DNA of 64,000 nucleotides from PMG-095 sp049324695 (GTDB lineage Bacteria > Myxococcota_A > Polyangia > Polyangiales > Polyangiaceae). The stretch's first letter is position 1, and the number at the start of each line of letters is the position of its first letter. A model generated the notes under the pieces. That model had not been told where the DNA came from and made no database searches. It was given only the letters and a program-made list of their open reading frames with translations. The DNA is taken from the NCBI GenBank assembly GCA_049324695.1, contig JBMOMJ010000039.1, positions 62,001-126,000 of the forward strand, written 5' to 3'. Both the position numbers and the translations under genes were made by a program. Positions 1 to 9,018 of this stretch are shown here, piece after piece.

Positions 1-488
1 GCGTGGGCGTGCTGATCTGCTACGACGTCGAGTTTCCGGAAGCCGCACGTTATCTCGCCGATCTCGGCGCCGAGATTCTATTCGTGCCTTTCTGCACCGA
101 TAGCCGCCAGAGTTACCTGCGCGTGCGCTACTGCGCCCAGGCGCGCGCCATCGAGAATCAGGTTTACGTGGCCATGGCCGGCAACGTCGGCAACCTGCCC
201 GACGTGGAGAACCTGGATATCAACTACGGGCAAGCCGCAGTGCTCACCCCGTCTGATTTCGCGTTCGCGCGCGATGGCATCGCCGCCGAGGCCGACTCCA
301 ACGAAGAGACATTGCTGATCTGTGACGTGGATTTGAACGCGCTGCACGAGTCGCGCTCGGAAGGCAGCGTGACCCCCCGCATCGATCGTCGCGCAGATCT
401 ATTCAAGCTCGTGTCGCTTTTGCCAGACGATCAGGCTTCGAGTGGCCCTGCAGACGGTCCGCTCGGGCCGCAACCAGGTAACAGTTGA
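1..488 (+). CDS. carbon-nitrogen hydrolase, C-terminal part (5' end outside window)
   Basis: This is the end of a nitrilase-superfamily amidase. The fragment opens on the strand that carries the nucleophilic cysteine (GVLICYDVEFPE). It continues with the family's RARAIENQVYV segment, a shortened AMAGNVGN strand, and a tail that fits the alpha-beta-beta-alpha fold. These enzymes hydrolyse C-N bonds of amides or nitriles with a Glu-Lys-Cys triad; the Glu and Lys would lie upstream of the window. In several bacteria this family is fused behind a GNAT acetyltransferase, which cannot be tested here. The reading frame runs off the left edge. The stop codon is followed directly by the ATG of the next gene, so the two are probably co-transcribed. 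The substrate cannot be told from this part. Confidence 0.88.
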   Translation, partial: VGVLICYDVEFPEAARYLADLGAEILFVPFCTDSRQSYLRVRYCAQARAIENQVYVAMAGNVGNLPDVENLDINYGQAAVLTPSDFAFARDGIAAEADSNEETLLICDVDLNALHESRSEGSVTPRIDRRADLFKLVSLLPDDQASSGPADGPLGPQPGNS

Positions 489-848
489 ATGCCGAAGATA
501 TTGCTGCTCCCGCTGCTCGCGAGCGCTTGTTGGGGTGTACCCCACCCGCGTGAGTCACTCGGACCAAAGGAGTTCGTGGAGCGCGCAAAGCCAGAGCGCA
601 GCTGTGACCACCTGGTCGAAGTGGTGGACACAAGCGCCGCGGCTCGACCCTATCAGGAGCTTTCGCGCATGACGGCGACGTGCCACCCCACTGCGCCCTC
701 GTTGTGCGAACGCCGCCTGCGCGAGCGCGCCTGCAGCCTGGGGGCAGATGCAGTGTTGTTGACGCCAACCGAAGCGGATCGCACGCCGAACTCGCCTTAC
801 GCACATTCGCAAATCGCGCAGAACGGCATCGCCGTGCGCTGGCGTTGA
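489..848 (+). CDS. small Cys-containing lipoprotein
   Basis: A 119-residue protein of unknown function whose ATG abuts the stop of the upstream hydrolase. The N-terminus (MPKILLLPLLASACWG) is a short lipoprotein signal with lipobox LASAC, so the mature protein would start at Cys14 and be membrane anchored. The rest has four further cysteines and ends in a segment (ACSLGADAVLL) that resembles the 'GADAVV' strand of small RcsF/DUF4156-like envelope lipoproteins. That resemblance is weak. The gene is convergent with hutH and leaves one base between the stops. The assignment to the envelope is good; any sensory role is a guess. Confidence 0.65.
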   Translation: MPKILLLPLLASACWGVPHPRESLGPKEFVERAKPERSCDHLVEVVDTSAAARPYQELSRMTATCHPTAPSLCERRLRERACSLGADAVLLTPTEADRTPNSPYAHSQIAQNGIAVRWR

Positions 849-849
849 G

Positions 850-2376
850 CTAAGGGCCCGCGAACACGCCGGCCTGGATCAATTCACGAATCGCCGCGAT
901 ATCCGGCGCCGGCGGGCGATCGGCCGTGCGGCGTGAAACTACGCTGCGAACGGCGTCGTAAGCGCGCTCGACGCCGTCGCCGGAGCGCAGCGGGCGCTGA
1001 TACTCGAGCGCTTCGGCCGCGCACAAAAGCTCGATAGCGATCACGTCGGTGGCGCGACTCAACGCGCGGCGCGCCTTCATGGCGGAGGTTGCGCCGAAAG
1101 AGTTGTAGTCCTCCATCCCAGCGCTGGTCGGGAAATTGGCAGCGCTGGCTGGCGGAGTGAGCCCAACCAGCTCGTTGCAGCAGGCCGCCGCCACGTACTG
1201 CGCGATCATCAATCCCGAGTGCAAGCCAGGCACCGGCGACAGGTGCGGATTCAGCGGATTTTGCGCATCGGAAGCCGCCAAGATGTAATACACGCGCCGC
1301 TCGGAGATCCCAGCAATGTGGGTGAGCGCCAGCACGGCGGTGTCGAGCGCGATCGCCAAAGGCATACCGTGAAAGTTGCCTGCCGAAACCACGGCTCGCG
1401 CCTGCTCGTCCCCGAACACGAGCGGATTGTCACTTACAGCGCCGAGCTCTCGCTCGATCAACGAGCGTGAAAAGCCGAGCAAGTCGAGCGCCGCGCCGAC
1501 CACTTGCGGCACGCAGCGCAGCGAGTACGGGTCCTGCACGCGCGGATCATCGTGGAGATGGCTCGGCACGATTTGGCTGCCGCGAATCAGCCGCGCCACG
1601 CGCTCGGCAACTTCCTGTTGCCCCAGCTGCCCGCGCGCTGCATGCACGCGCGCATCGAGAAATGCGTCGGTGCCACGGCAAGCGTCAATCGACATGGCCG
1701 AGGCGCACAGCGCGGCGGCGACCAAGCGCTCCACATCGGCGAAGAACAGCGCGCCCTGTGCCGCCATCAGGTGTGTGCCATTCACCAGCGCGAGGCCTTC
1801 TTTCGCTTCGAGCACCAGCGGCTCGAGCCCCAGCTGCGCCAGCACCTCTTTGCCGTTCGCGCACCCGCTCGCAAAGTTTGCCTCACCCTCGCCGAGCAAA
1901 ACCAACGCTGCGTGCGCCAGCGGCGCCAAGTCGCCCGAAGCGCCCACCGATCCCACGGAAGGCACTCGCGGCGTGACTCCGGCGTTCAACAACGCCACCA
2001 CGCGCTCGGCAACGATCGGCCGAACTCCCGACAAGCCACGCGCCAGAGAGGCCACCAGCAAGAGCCACATGGCGCGCACCACCTCGTCCGGCAGGAGATC
2101 TCCCACGCCTGCCGCGTGCGACAAGATCAGGTTCTTTTGCACCTCGCGCAGCTGGTCACCATCGAGACGTTTGCGCGCCAGCGAGCCGAAGCCGGTGTTG
2201 ACACCGTAGATGACTTCTCCTTCGGCGATTGCGCGCTCCAACGCCTGGCGAGAGCGTTCGAGGTTCTGGAGCGCCGCGGGGCCGAGCTGCACGCGCGCGC
2301 CGTGGCGAGCGACTCGCTCTACCTCGGCGATGCTGATTCTTTCCCCGTGGACGACGACTTCGACGGGCGAGACCAT
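850..2376 (-). CDS. hutH: histidine ammonia-lyase
   Basis: Converts L-histidine to trans-urocanate and ammonia, the first step of histidine degradation, in the cytoplasm. The Ala-Ser-Gly triad that cyclises to the MIO electrophile is at residues 146-148 (GSVGASGDLAPLAH), and the catalytic tyrosine region YGVNTGFG is at residues 57-64. At 508 residues it has the usual family length. The gene starts 9 bases after the stop of a zinc-ribbon protein on the same strand. No hutU, hutI or hutG is nearby, so the rest of the pathway lies elsewhere or the product feeds something else. Aromatic ammonia-lyases and aminomutases share the MIO fold, but the overall sequence is of the HutH type. Confidence 0.95.
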   Translation of the reverse strand: MVSPVEVVVHGERISIAEVERVARHGARVQLGPAALQNLERSRQALERAIAEGEVIYGVNTGFGSLARKRLDGDQLREVQKNLILSHAAGVGDLLPDEVVRAMWLLLVASLARGLSGVRPIVAERVVALLNAGVTPRVPSVGSVGASGDLAPLAHAALVLLGEGEANFASGCANGKEVLAQLGLEPLVLEAKEGLALVNGTHLMAAQGALFFADVERLVAAALCASAMSIDACRGTDAFLDARVHAARGQLGQQEVAERVARLIRGSQIVPSHLHDDPRVQDPYSLRCVPQVVGAALDLLGFSRSLIERELGAVSDNPLVFGDEQARAVVSAGNFHGMPLAIALDTAVLALTHIAGISERRVYYILAASDAQNPLNPHLSPVPGLHSGLMIAQYVAAACCNELVGLTPPASAANFPTSAGMEDYNSFGATSAMKARRALSRATDVIAIELLCAAEALEYQRPLRSGDGVERAYDAVRSVVSRRTADRPPAPDIAAIRELIQAGVFAGP

Positions 2377-2385
2377 TGGGCTCGC

Positions 2386-3285
2386 CTAGCGTAGCGTGAT
2401 TTCTCGACTCACACGGAACGATTCACTGCTGAACGCCGGGATCCTCAGCGCACGGAACTGCGTGGCGATGCAGCGCTCTTCGGCGGAACCCGGCACGCTG
2501 ACGCCGCTCACGTTGGCTTGGCTCACCTTGCCCGTAGGCTCGAACACCAGCTCGACGCGGATTTGCCCGGCGGGCCCGCCGCCCTTGCGATGGCAAACGT
2601 GCGCTTGTTCGACTGCCCAGCGCAAAGCAAAACCCAGAGCACGCTGATCGTACGGCACCGTGGTGTCCGCCGCTTGCGCCGGAACCGCGTTGGCTTCGAT
2701 GTTGGCAGAGCCAGCAGGCTGCGCGGCAACGGTTGGCTCACTAGCGCTCGCCTGCGCACTCGCTTCGAGCGAAGCCGCCGGCGCCAGTTGTTCTGCAACC
2801 GCAACTCGGGTAGTTGATGGAGCTGCAACGGCCACATTACGTGGTGAAGACGCCGCGGGAAGACGCGTGAGGAGTGCGCCCAACATCGCACCCACGGCCA
2901 CCACCACTGCTCCAACCTTCGCGCCGCTCGGGCGCTTCGGCTTGCGCGGCTGGAGTGCCGCAGCGGGCAGCACTTGCGGCGAGGACGCGCTCGGCTCGCT
3001 GAGAGCTTCACTCAGTAACTCGCTCGCAACGTCCGCCACCGGCGCGCTGACTGGCTCGGCGGGTTCCGCAGGCACGCTCACTTCCAGCGCACCGAGCGAG
3101 CCGCTCGTGCCGGTCGCCGGAGCATTTGCCAGCAAGGCAGAGCTCGCGCTGTCGTCGACGACGATGGTCATCCCGCAGCGCTTGCAACGAATCCCTGTTT
3201 TGCGGCCCGCAAAGCGCTCGACGAAGAGCGATGTGGGGATTTTGGAACTTGCACCGCAACTCGAGCAATTGATGGCGACTGTCAT
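2386..3285 (-). CDS. zinc-ribbon protein with TM segment and TonB/AgmX-like C-terminal domain
   Basis: A 299-residue protein with three parts. Residues 1-45 form an MJ0042-type zinc ribbon with two CxxC pairs (CSSC and CKRC). An Ala/Pro-rich linker follows, and about residues 120-145 include a hydrophobic segment (VGAVVVAVGAMLGALLTRL) that looks like a single membrane span. The last ~90 residues (from AVEQAHVCHRKGG) match the C-terminal domain seen in many myxobacterial AgmX/GltJ-like and TonB-like envelope proteins. The architecture suggests a cytoplasmic ribbon, one membrane crossing and a periplasmic domain. Such proteins are often tied to gliding or envelope transport, but no such genes are adjacent; hutH lies 9 bases downstream. 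Confidence 0.8.
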   Translation of the reverse strand: MTVAINCSSCGASSKIPTSLFVERFAGRKTGIRCKRCGMTIVVDDSASSALLANAPATGTSGSLGALEVSVPAEPAEPVSAPVADVASELLSEALSEPSASSPQVLPAAALQPRKPKRPSGAKVGAVVVAVGAMLGALLTRLPAASSPRNVAVAAPSTTRVAVAEQLAPAASLEASAQASASEPTVAAQPAGSANIEANAVPAQAADTTVPYDQRALGFALRWAVEQAHVCHRKGGGPAGQIRVELVFEPTGKVSQANVSGVSVPGSAEERCIATQFRALRIPAFSSESFRVSREITLR

Positions 3286-3402
3286 GTGAGAACGACCGGG
3301 GCGCTTTGGCTCGGTACGCTCTTCAACGGCAGCGCCGAGCGTCGCAAAAGGCGCTCGCCCAGGAACGGTCCGCCCGACGACGACACCGGAGGCTCGGGTG
3401 CG

Positions 3403-5853
3403 CTACGCCGTGGTTGACGGATCGAAGCGGAGTACCACCACCGTAATGTCGTCTTGCTGCACGATGGCGAAGCGTTGCGCCGCGTCAACCAGGGAGTGGC
3501 ACAAAGTCGCAGGATCGGAGTGAGCGTGGGCTTCGATCAGCGCGATCACACGATCGAGCCCGAATTGCTGATGGTGCGAGTCCATCGCTTCGATCACGCC
3601 ATCAGTGTAGAGCACGATGCGGTCCCCGGGCTCCAGCTGGACCTGCTGCTCTTCCGTCGCCGCGCGGATGTCGCGGAGCGCCCCCACCCAAACACCCTTG
3701 GCGGGGAAAATCTCGCATTTGCCGGTGCTCGCGCGCTGTAGCAGCAGGTCCTCGTGAGCTCCTGCCCACGTGACTCGCCCATTGGGATCCACGCGCACCA
3801 AGCTGAACGTGGCGTGATCGTCGAGCGCCAAGCGATCGCGCACGTTGCGGTACAAAGCCGCGTTCAGGCAATTCACCAAGGCGGCCGGAGCGCTGTCCGG
3901 ATTTTGTTCGACTAGTGACGAGACCATGCTCTGGATCATCAACATCACGAGCCCGGCGCGCAGGCCATGACCCGTGACATCGCCGATACCAACCCAACAC
4001 GGTCCATGGGTTGGATGCACGTCGTAGTAATCACCGCCGACCTCCAGGGCCGGAATCATTTTGGCCGCCACGCTGAGCCACGGCACGGCGATCTCGGAAG
4101 GCAAAATCGCGGTTTGAATGCGGGCAGCAATGCGGAGCTCACCTTCGAGCTGCGCGCGTTCAGCCCGCTCGCGCAGCGCCGTTTGCTGCACGACTGACTG
4201 GTGCAAGAGCGCACCTTTCAAGGACGCGCTGATTTGTTCGCGCAAAATGTCGTAAACGACGCTGTTCGCGCCGGACTCCAAGATCAAAAGACCGAGCTGT
4301 TCGCTTTCGAAGGTGAGCGGCTGCACCACCCACGACGTCGCTGTGTCGTTCGGCACGAAACCAGGCGGCGTCAGCTCGCGTGCGGGGTAAACCAGACCAC
4401 TCACATCGAGCGCGGCGGCGCCTACGGTGCCAAAGAATCCTCGCAGCCTGCTGCGATCCGCCCCGTCGTAGAGGGCAAGCAGCGAGCGCGGGATCTTCAC
4501 TGCGGGCAGCAGATCCAACAAGCCGGCTTTCAGAGCGTCGTGACTCAGCGTGGTTGAGAGCCTCGCAATGCTCTCGCGAATCACGCCCGCCGCGAACTCC
4601 GAAGCGAGGCGCTCGCGGCCTTCGGCACGCGTGGAGGTGATGCCGATCAGAATTCCGGCCGCGTGCCAAAGCTCGTCGAGCTCACGCGACTGTTGTCCGC
4701 CGCGGATCTCGGCGCGAAGCACGGAGATCACGGCGTGAAACTCGTCGATGGGCTCGTGCTCACGCACCGCCTCCTCCAGCAGATCCTCGAGCTCGAGCAA
4801 GAAGCGGCCTTGCTTTCCCTGAAGCTCCTCCTGCAATGCGTCGAGCAAGCGCGCGAGCAGCCTTTCCATTAGCTGGGCGCTGAAATGCGCAGCTTCGCTC
4901 ACGATCCCGAGCAGCGCCTCACGCCGTTCACGAATCACATCGATTGGGTTCTGCTGCGTCAGTCGCGGCAGCACCGATTTCCGGCCGTGAATCACTTTGT
5001 AAGCGCAACCGCAGGATTGCCGAAGCACGAGCTCACTCGGCACCTCCACGAGCTCGGGAGCGGACCGCCCCTCGAGCGCGCCAAGCAGGGTATCGATCGC
5101 CAACTGCCCCAAGCGCTGAAGCGGCTGCCGCACGGTGGTAAGCGGCGGATTCGCGAAGCGCGCCAACGGAAAGTCGTCGAAACCACCCACCAACACCTGG
5201 TGCGGAATGCGGATCCCCCGCGCCTGCAGCACCTCGGCCGCACCGAGCGCCATGTTGTCGTTGGACGCCACCACCGCATCGAACGCTTCACCCGTCGCGA
5301 GCAGGCGTTCCATCGCTTCGGTGCCCGAGGGCAAGTCGAAGTTGCCCACCGCTACCAGGCGCTCGTCGAAAGGCAGCTGATTGTCACGCAAGCACTCGAG
5401 GTAAGCCGCGTAGCGCTCGTCTGCCTCCACACTGGTGGCCGGCCCGCGGATGAACGCGATCTTGCGACAGCCATGCTCGTACATGTGGTCCAGCATCAGC
5501 CGCATTGCATGAGTGCCGTTGATGGCCAACGCCGAGACCCGCGGAATGCGCACACCGATACTGCACAGCGGCATCGGCGCGAGGCGCTCGCTGAGCCGCA
5601 CGAGTGCGCCCTCGCTGCACTGCGTGGCGATCACCCCGGCGATGATCGCACCCGCAACGCGCCGCGAGTCGACGAGATCATAAATCTGATTCTGGGCCGC
5701 TTCTTTGGCGCGCGGCGACTCCAGGGCGCGACCGATGATGGTGAGGAGCTCCGCGCCGCGTTCCAAAGCCGCACGTTCGACCGCTGCGTGCAGCTCCTCC
5801 TGATACTCCCCAATCGGGTGATCCAGAAATAGAGCCAACGTCGGCCTTCGCAT
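3403..5853 (-). CDS. LacI-type ligand-binding domain fused to SpoIIE-family PP2C phosphatase
   Basis: An 816-residue sensor phosphatase. Residues ~1-290 are a LacI/PurR-type periplasmic-binding fold (start MRRPTLALFLDH, end VLRQSCGC) without the usual N-terminal HTH or a signal peptide, so it should sense a small ligand in the cytoplasm. A helical and GAF-like middle follows. Residues ~590-810 are a SpoIIE-type PP2C serine/threonine phosphatase with the metal-binding motifs GGDYYDV, GDVTGHG, LYTDGVIEA and DDITVVVLR. The internal ATG at 5853 was chosen because the upstream 53 codons lack domain sequence and would crowd the divergent gene at 6017. Related phosphatases act on anti-sigma-factor antagonists; no such partner is certain here. 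Confidence 0.88.
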   Translation of the reverse strand: MRRPTLALFLDHPIGEYQEELHAAVERAALERGAELLTIIGRALESPRAKEAAQNQIYDLVDSRRVAGAIIAGVIATQCSEGALVRLSERLAPMPLCSIGVRIPRVSALAINGTHAMRLMLDHMYEHGCRKIAFIRGPATSVEADERYAAYLECLRDNQLPFDERLVAVGNFDLPSGTEAMERLLATGEAFDAVVASNDNMALGAAEVLQARGIRIPHQVLVGGFDDFPLARFANPPLTTVRQPLQRLGQLAIDTLLGALEGRSAPELVEVPSELVLRQSCGCAYKVIHGRKSVLPRLTQQNPIDVIRERREALLGIVSEAAHFSAQLMERLLARLLDALQEELQGKQGRFLLELEDLLEEAVREHEPIDEFHAVISVLRAEIRGGQQSRELDELWHAAGILIGITSTRAEGRERLASEFAAGVIRESIARLSTTLSHDALKAGLLDLLPAVKIPRSLLALYDGADRSRLRGFFGTVGAAALDVSGLVYPARELTPPGFVPNDTATSWVVQPLTFESEQLGLLILESGANSVVYDILREQISASLKGALLHQSVVQQTALRERAERAQLEGELRIAARIQTAILPSEIAVPWLSVAAKMIPALEVGGDYYDVHPTHGPCWVGIGDVTGHGLRAGLVMLMIQSMVSSLVEQNPDSAPAALVNCLNAALYRNVRDRLALDDHATFSLVRVDPNGRVTWAGAHEDLLLQRASTGKCEIFPAKGVWVGALRDIRAATEEQQVQLEPGDRIVLYTDGVIEAMDSHHQQFGLDRVIALIEAHAHSDPATLCHSLVDAAQRFAIVQQDDITVVVLRFDPSTTA

Positions 5854-6016
5854 CGTTCTAGAATGCACCTCGGTGGCGTCCGCACCAGTCGCCCTGACTG
5901 AGCTTTCGTTGCGTACGACATTGGGCGCCGCGCACCTACAGAATTGCGTCGCTTCGTGGCGCGCCCCGCTTACTGCTGCCTTCAAGAGCGCGGGCCCTAG
6001 CCGTACACGCATTTAG

Positions 6017-6460
6017 ATGGAGAACAGCGCGGCTATCCGAGTAGGGCGTTTGCTGGAGGTTCGCGCGACCCGACCGTACCGAACGGCCGCTGACGTGGAG
6101 GCGATCTTCCAAGAGATCGGCGCCGCGCTCGCAAGCGTACCTACGAACGTACGCGTCGTGGCCGTCACTGATTGGCGCTACTGCCCGTTGATGTCGGCGG
6201 AAGCGTCGGAGTTGGCGCGCGCACGCATGGCCGGCAACAACGCACGCGTCGAACGCAGCGCCGCGCTGGCATCACGTGAATCGGAAGTCGCGGTATTGCA
6301 GTTCTTGCGCTTGATTCGCGAAAGTGGGCATCCGAACCGCAAGCTGTTCTTCGAAGCGGACGAGCTAATCAGCTGGCTCTCGGAAGTGCTGACGCCGCCC
6401 GAGCAGCAGCGCTTGCAGGATTTCCTCGCCGAAGCGCCGCAGCGCAGCGCCCTGCGCTGA
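6017..6460 (+). CDS. conserved hypothetical protein, possible partner of the divergent phosphatase
   Basis: A 147-residue soluble protein with no signal peptide or membrane segment. It reads as an alpha/beta domain: an N-terminal strand region (IRVGRLLEVRAT), helix, strand VRVVAVTDW, a conserved-looking ARMAGNNARVERSA stretch, and a C-terminal helix ELISWLSEVLTPPEQQRLQDFL with its last residues. I do not recognise the family with certainty; the layout is compatible with a STAS/SpoIIAA-like or related regulatory fold. It is divergent from the LacI-SpoIIE phosphatase, with 163 bases between the starts, so the two may share a control region. A role as substrate or partner of the phosphatase is inference only. 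Confidence 0.7.
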   Translation: MENSAAIRVGRLLEVRATRPYRTAADVEAIFQEIGAALASVPTNVRVVAVTDWRYCPLMSAEASELARARMAGNNARVERSAALASRESEVAVLQFLRLIRESGHPNRKLFFEADELISWLSEVLTPPEQQRLQDFLAEAPQRSALR

Positions 6461-6489
6461 ACGCGACACTCATCGGCGCTGCGCTCTGC

Positions 6490-7914
6490 TCACTGGTTGC
6501 GTTGCCGCGCGCTCGCGACGCGCACGCTGGTCTTCTCAGACGCTGGCGGCATCGGTCGCTTGGGCTCTAGCTTGCCCGGCTGACGTGCGACCTCCACGAA
6601 GTCGCGACCGAGCGCGATGCCGAACTGGTCCACGACATCGACACGAATTACCCAGGGTCCGGCGCCGGCTTGCGGCGCAACGCGAGCGTAGAAGTCGTCG
6701 TTCTCGCGGCGCCACTCTACTTCGAGCGGCTCAACACCTAGCTGCACGCGCGGAACGACTTGAAGAAAGCTCGGCACCGGGCCGCCAGCGCGCGTTCGCA
6801 TGCGCACGTGCAAATCGATGTGATCTCGCGGCCAGACGGCTTTCTTCGGACCCGCAGAAACCTCGGCGTAAACGTCCCTGGGTTCGAGCCGAGCAATCAC
6901 GTTGTCGTCCGCGCCCGGAAAACGGAAGCTGATGACCGTGCGCTCGTTGCGATAGAGCCCGACGCTTTCGCTGGCCGAGATGTAACGGCCAGCGCCGAGG
7001 TAAGTCATCTCGAGTCCCTCCGTGTGCGAGAAGTTCACCTTCTGCCCGCCCGCCAAGAAGATACCGTCGCCCTCGCTGTACGCGCCGACCGGCAAGTTCA
7101 CGCCAATCACACGCAGTTCACGCGGTGTCGACCAGTTGCCTTCGACGCCGCGCCGATCCAACGCACGTACGGCAAGCCCGTAAGCGCCTGGCGGCAACTC
7201 TGCCAGATTACCTGCGGCGCGCGGCTCGCCAAAACGCTCGCGCACCAGCACCTCGGAACCTTTGCGCAGCTCGAGCTCGTAGCCCGCCGCGTCGGGCACC
7301 GGCTTCCAGGCAAAACCGCCGACCTTGGTCGTGCTGCTAGCGAACGATAGCCGTGGACCCGCCGAAAACTCAGGCGCGGCCAACAAAGCTTCGTCCGTGC
7401 CGCGTGGATGCTCCGCGTCGACGCGCGAAACGCGACCGGGAGCAATCTCGGCAAAGTGGCTGTTGATGTACGTGCGCACGTTGCCGCCAGCGTTCACCAC
7501 ACAAAGCTCACCTGCCGACGAGATCAGCGTGGCCTTGCCCGCCATCACCACCACCGAGCCCTTGTCCGTAGATACGAGCACGGCCGTCTTCGGCTTGGCT
7601 GGCACATCGAGATCGAGTCGACCACGCGTCAACGTCAACGACCAAGTTGATGTCTTGCCGCCGCGATCGAGCTCGAGCGGCTGCGGTCGACCGAAAACAC
7701 GCACGGCGCCGTCGGCAGCGAGGCGTAGCGTGGCACCACTCGGCAACGCCGCGCGGGCGCCATTCGCACCTGCCGTGAACAGCCCTCCCTGCGTGGTGCC
7801 GGCACCTTCGAGCACCTTCAACGCGCTCGGCGCCTGAGCCGAAGCGGGAAGAGCGCACAACAACGCCAAAACCCCTACGCGCAGCGCGCGTCGCATCGAT
7901 ACGGAACAGCGCAT
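6490..7914 (-). CDS. exported FecR-like domain protein
   Basis: A 474-residue exported protein. The N-terminus has a signal peptide ending near residue 27 (LALLCALPASAQA). Residues ~35-170 resemble the FecR beta-rich domain (ATLRLAADGAVRVFG, then RGRLDLDVP and VVMAGKATLISSAG). A fibronectin-III-like section follows at ~190-270 (FAWKPVPDAAGYELELRKG), and then further beta-rich sequence to a Lys/Arg-rich tail. FecR domains outside iron signalling are common in myxobacterial cell-surface proteins, and no sigma factor or TonB receptor is adjacent. A second ATG six codons in (7896) is possible; neither start has a clear Shine-Dalgarno sequence. Function unknown, probably envelope-located. Confidence 0.72.
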   Translation of the reverse strand: MRCSVSMRRALRVGVLALLCALPASAQAPSALKVLEGAGTTQGGLFTAGANGARAALPSGATLRLAADGAVRVFGRPQPLELDRGGKTSTWSLTLTRGRLDLDVPAKPKTAVLVSTDKGSVVVMAGKATLISSAGELCVVNAGGNVRTYINSHFAEIAPGRVSRVDAEHPRGTDEALLAAPEFSAGPRLSFASSTTKVGGFAWKPVPDAAGYELELRKGSEVLVRERFGEPRAAGNLAELPPGAYGLAVRALDRRGVEGNWSTPRELRVIGVNLPVGAYSEGDGIFLAGGQKVNFSHTEGLEMTYLGAGRYISASESVGLYRNERTVISFRFPGADDNVIARLEPRDVYAEVSAGPKKAVWPRDHIDLHVRMRTRAGGPVPSFLQVVPRVQLGVEPLEVEWRRENDDFYARVAPQAGAGPWVIRVDVVDQFGIALGRDFVEVARQPGKLEPKRPMPPASEKTSVRVASARQRNQ

Positions 7915-8026
7915 AGCGCCAGAAAACGGCCGACACCGAACAATCTAAAGCTCGTGCCAGCGTGATTCGCGCAAAACACTGCCGCGTTCGACTACACCCT
8001 GTGGGATTGTTGCACTCGCCCGGAAC

Positions 8027-8791
8027 TCAGCCGCAACCCGCGCCTAAATAGATCACGAGCTTGTCCTTGCCCTCGTCGACTCGCAGCGGCACTTCGCCAT
8101 CCGGCAGCGGCACTGGAGCACCTGCTTTGATGCGATTGAGCTGCGCTCCTGTCAGGCGAGCGACAGCTTCCTGCCATGGCATCTGCGGTGGCGGATAGTA
8201 GGTGAGGCAGCGCGGCGGCGCGCTGTCGTTGGGCGCGGCGAACGTGAACGTCAAGAGCTCGGCCCCGTACTCGGCCTTGAGACTGGGTGGAGCGTCGCTG
8301 GGTGTGACGCGGAAACCAAGACTCTTGTAGTAGTCGCGCGCCTTCGCAAAGTTCATGCGGATGGGTTGTGGCCCGGTGCAGCGCACTTGCTTGTCGCTGC
8401 CTTCCGCTTTGTAGGCCATGCCGCGCGGGCAGCTCGCGTCCCCATGCTTGATCAGCTCCTCGGTCTCGGCGGCGCTCGGTTTGTTACGCTTCTGCTTGCT
8501 AGCGCGTTCGTTCAAAACTTCGAGGTGCGAGGCCAGCTCACGACGTGCGTTCGTGAGCTGTTCCACCTCGCTCGAACGCTTCGCGGTGCGGCACAGCTCG
8601 AGCGCGCGATCGACGGCGGCTATGCTCTGCTCGACACCGCTGCGCGTGCCGCCCTGAGTCTTCACCACTTCCTGCGCCCGCTGGAGCTCCGTCTGACATG
8701 CTCGTGTGGCTTCATCCTTACAGGCGACTGAAAGTGCGCTGGCACCCACCAGGGCCAGCCACGCTCGGCTCTGCGCATGTCCGCTTCGCAT
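8027..8791 (-). CDS. lipoprotein with coiled-coil region, unknown function
   Basis: About 254 residues from the ATG at 8791. That start gives a lipoprotein signal with the Cys at ALSVAC (residue ~24), whereas the longer reading would bury it behind 21 unusual residues. The mature protein starts with Lys/Glu-rich helices (CQTELQRAQEVVKTQG to RRELASHLEVLNERAS) that could form a coiled coil. A small beta-containing C-terminal domain with several prolines and cysteines follows. It lies on the same strand as the FecR-like gene, 112 bases upstream of it, so the two may be co-transcribed. I do not recognise a family. Confidence 0.65.
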   Translation of the reverse strand: MRSGHAQSRAWLALVGASALSVACKDEATRACQTELQRAQEVVKTQGGTRSGVEQSIAAVDRALELCRTAKRSSEVEQLTNARRELASHLEVLNERASKQKRNKPSAAETEELIKHGDASCPRGMAYKAEGSDKQVRCTGPQPIRMNFAKARDYYKSLGFRVTPSDAPPSLKAEYGAELLTFTFAAPNDSAPPRCLTYYPPPQMPWQEAVARLTGAQLNRIKAGAPVPLPDGEVPLRVDEGKDKLVIYLGAGCG

Positions 8792-8951
8792 TTCGAGAGC
8801 GCTATCATCCCTGACTGGAATTCGACAAGTGCATTGCGCTCGCGCTGCGCGCAATTGCCCACACCGTGAAACCAGGCGCGTACAACTAGTGCCGTGGTGG
8901 GAGGCTCGTGCAGGTGCGATTTCTGCGAATCTTGGGCAAGATCGGCGTAGC

Positions 8952-8980
8952 TTAGTGAGTAGAATCTGCGACCGTACAAT
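8952..8980 (+). promoter_or_regulatory. candidate sigma70-type promoter of the PilZ gene
   Basis: TTAGTG (8952-8957) and TACAAT (8975-8980) are separated by 17 bases and lie 39 bases upstream of the PilZ start codon, in an unusually AT-rich patch. The -10 box fits well and the -35 box is weak. This was recognised by eye only. Confidence 0.4.
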
Positions 8981-9018
8981 AAGGGTCGCTTTCTCCGGCC
9001 GAGGGCCGAAGAGTATCT

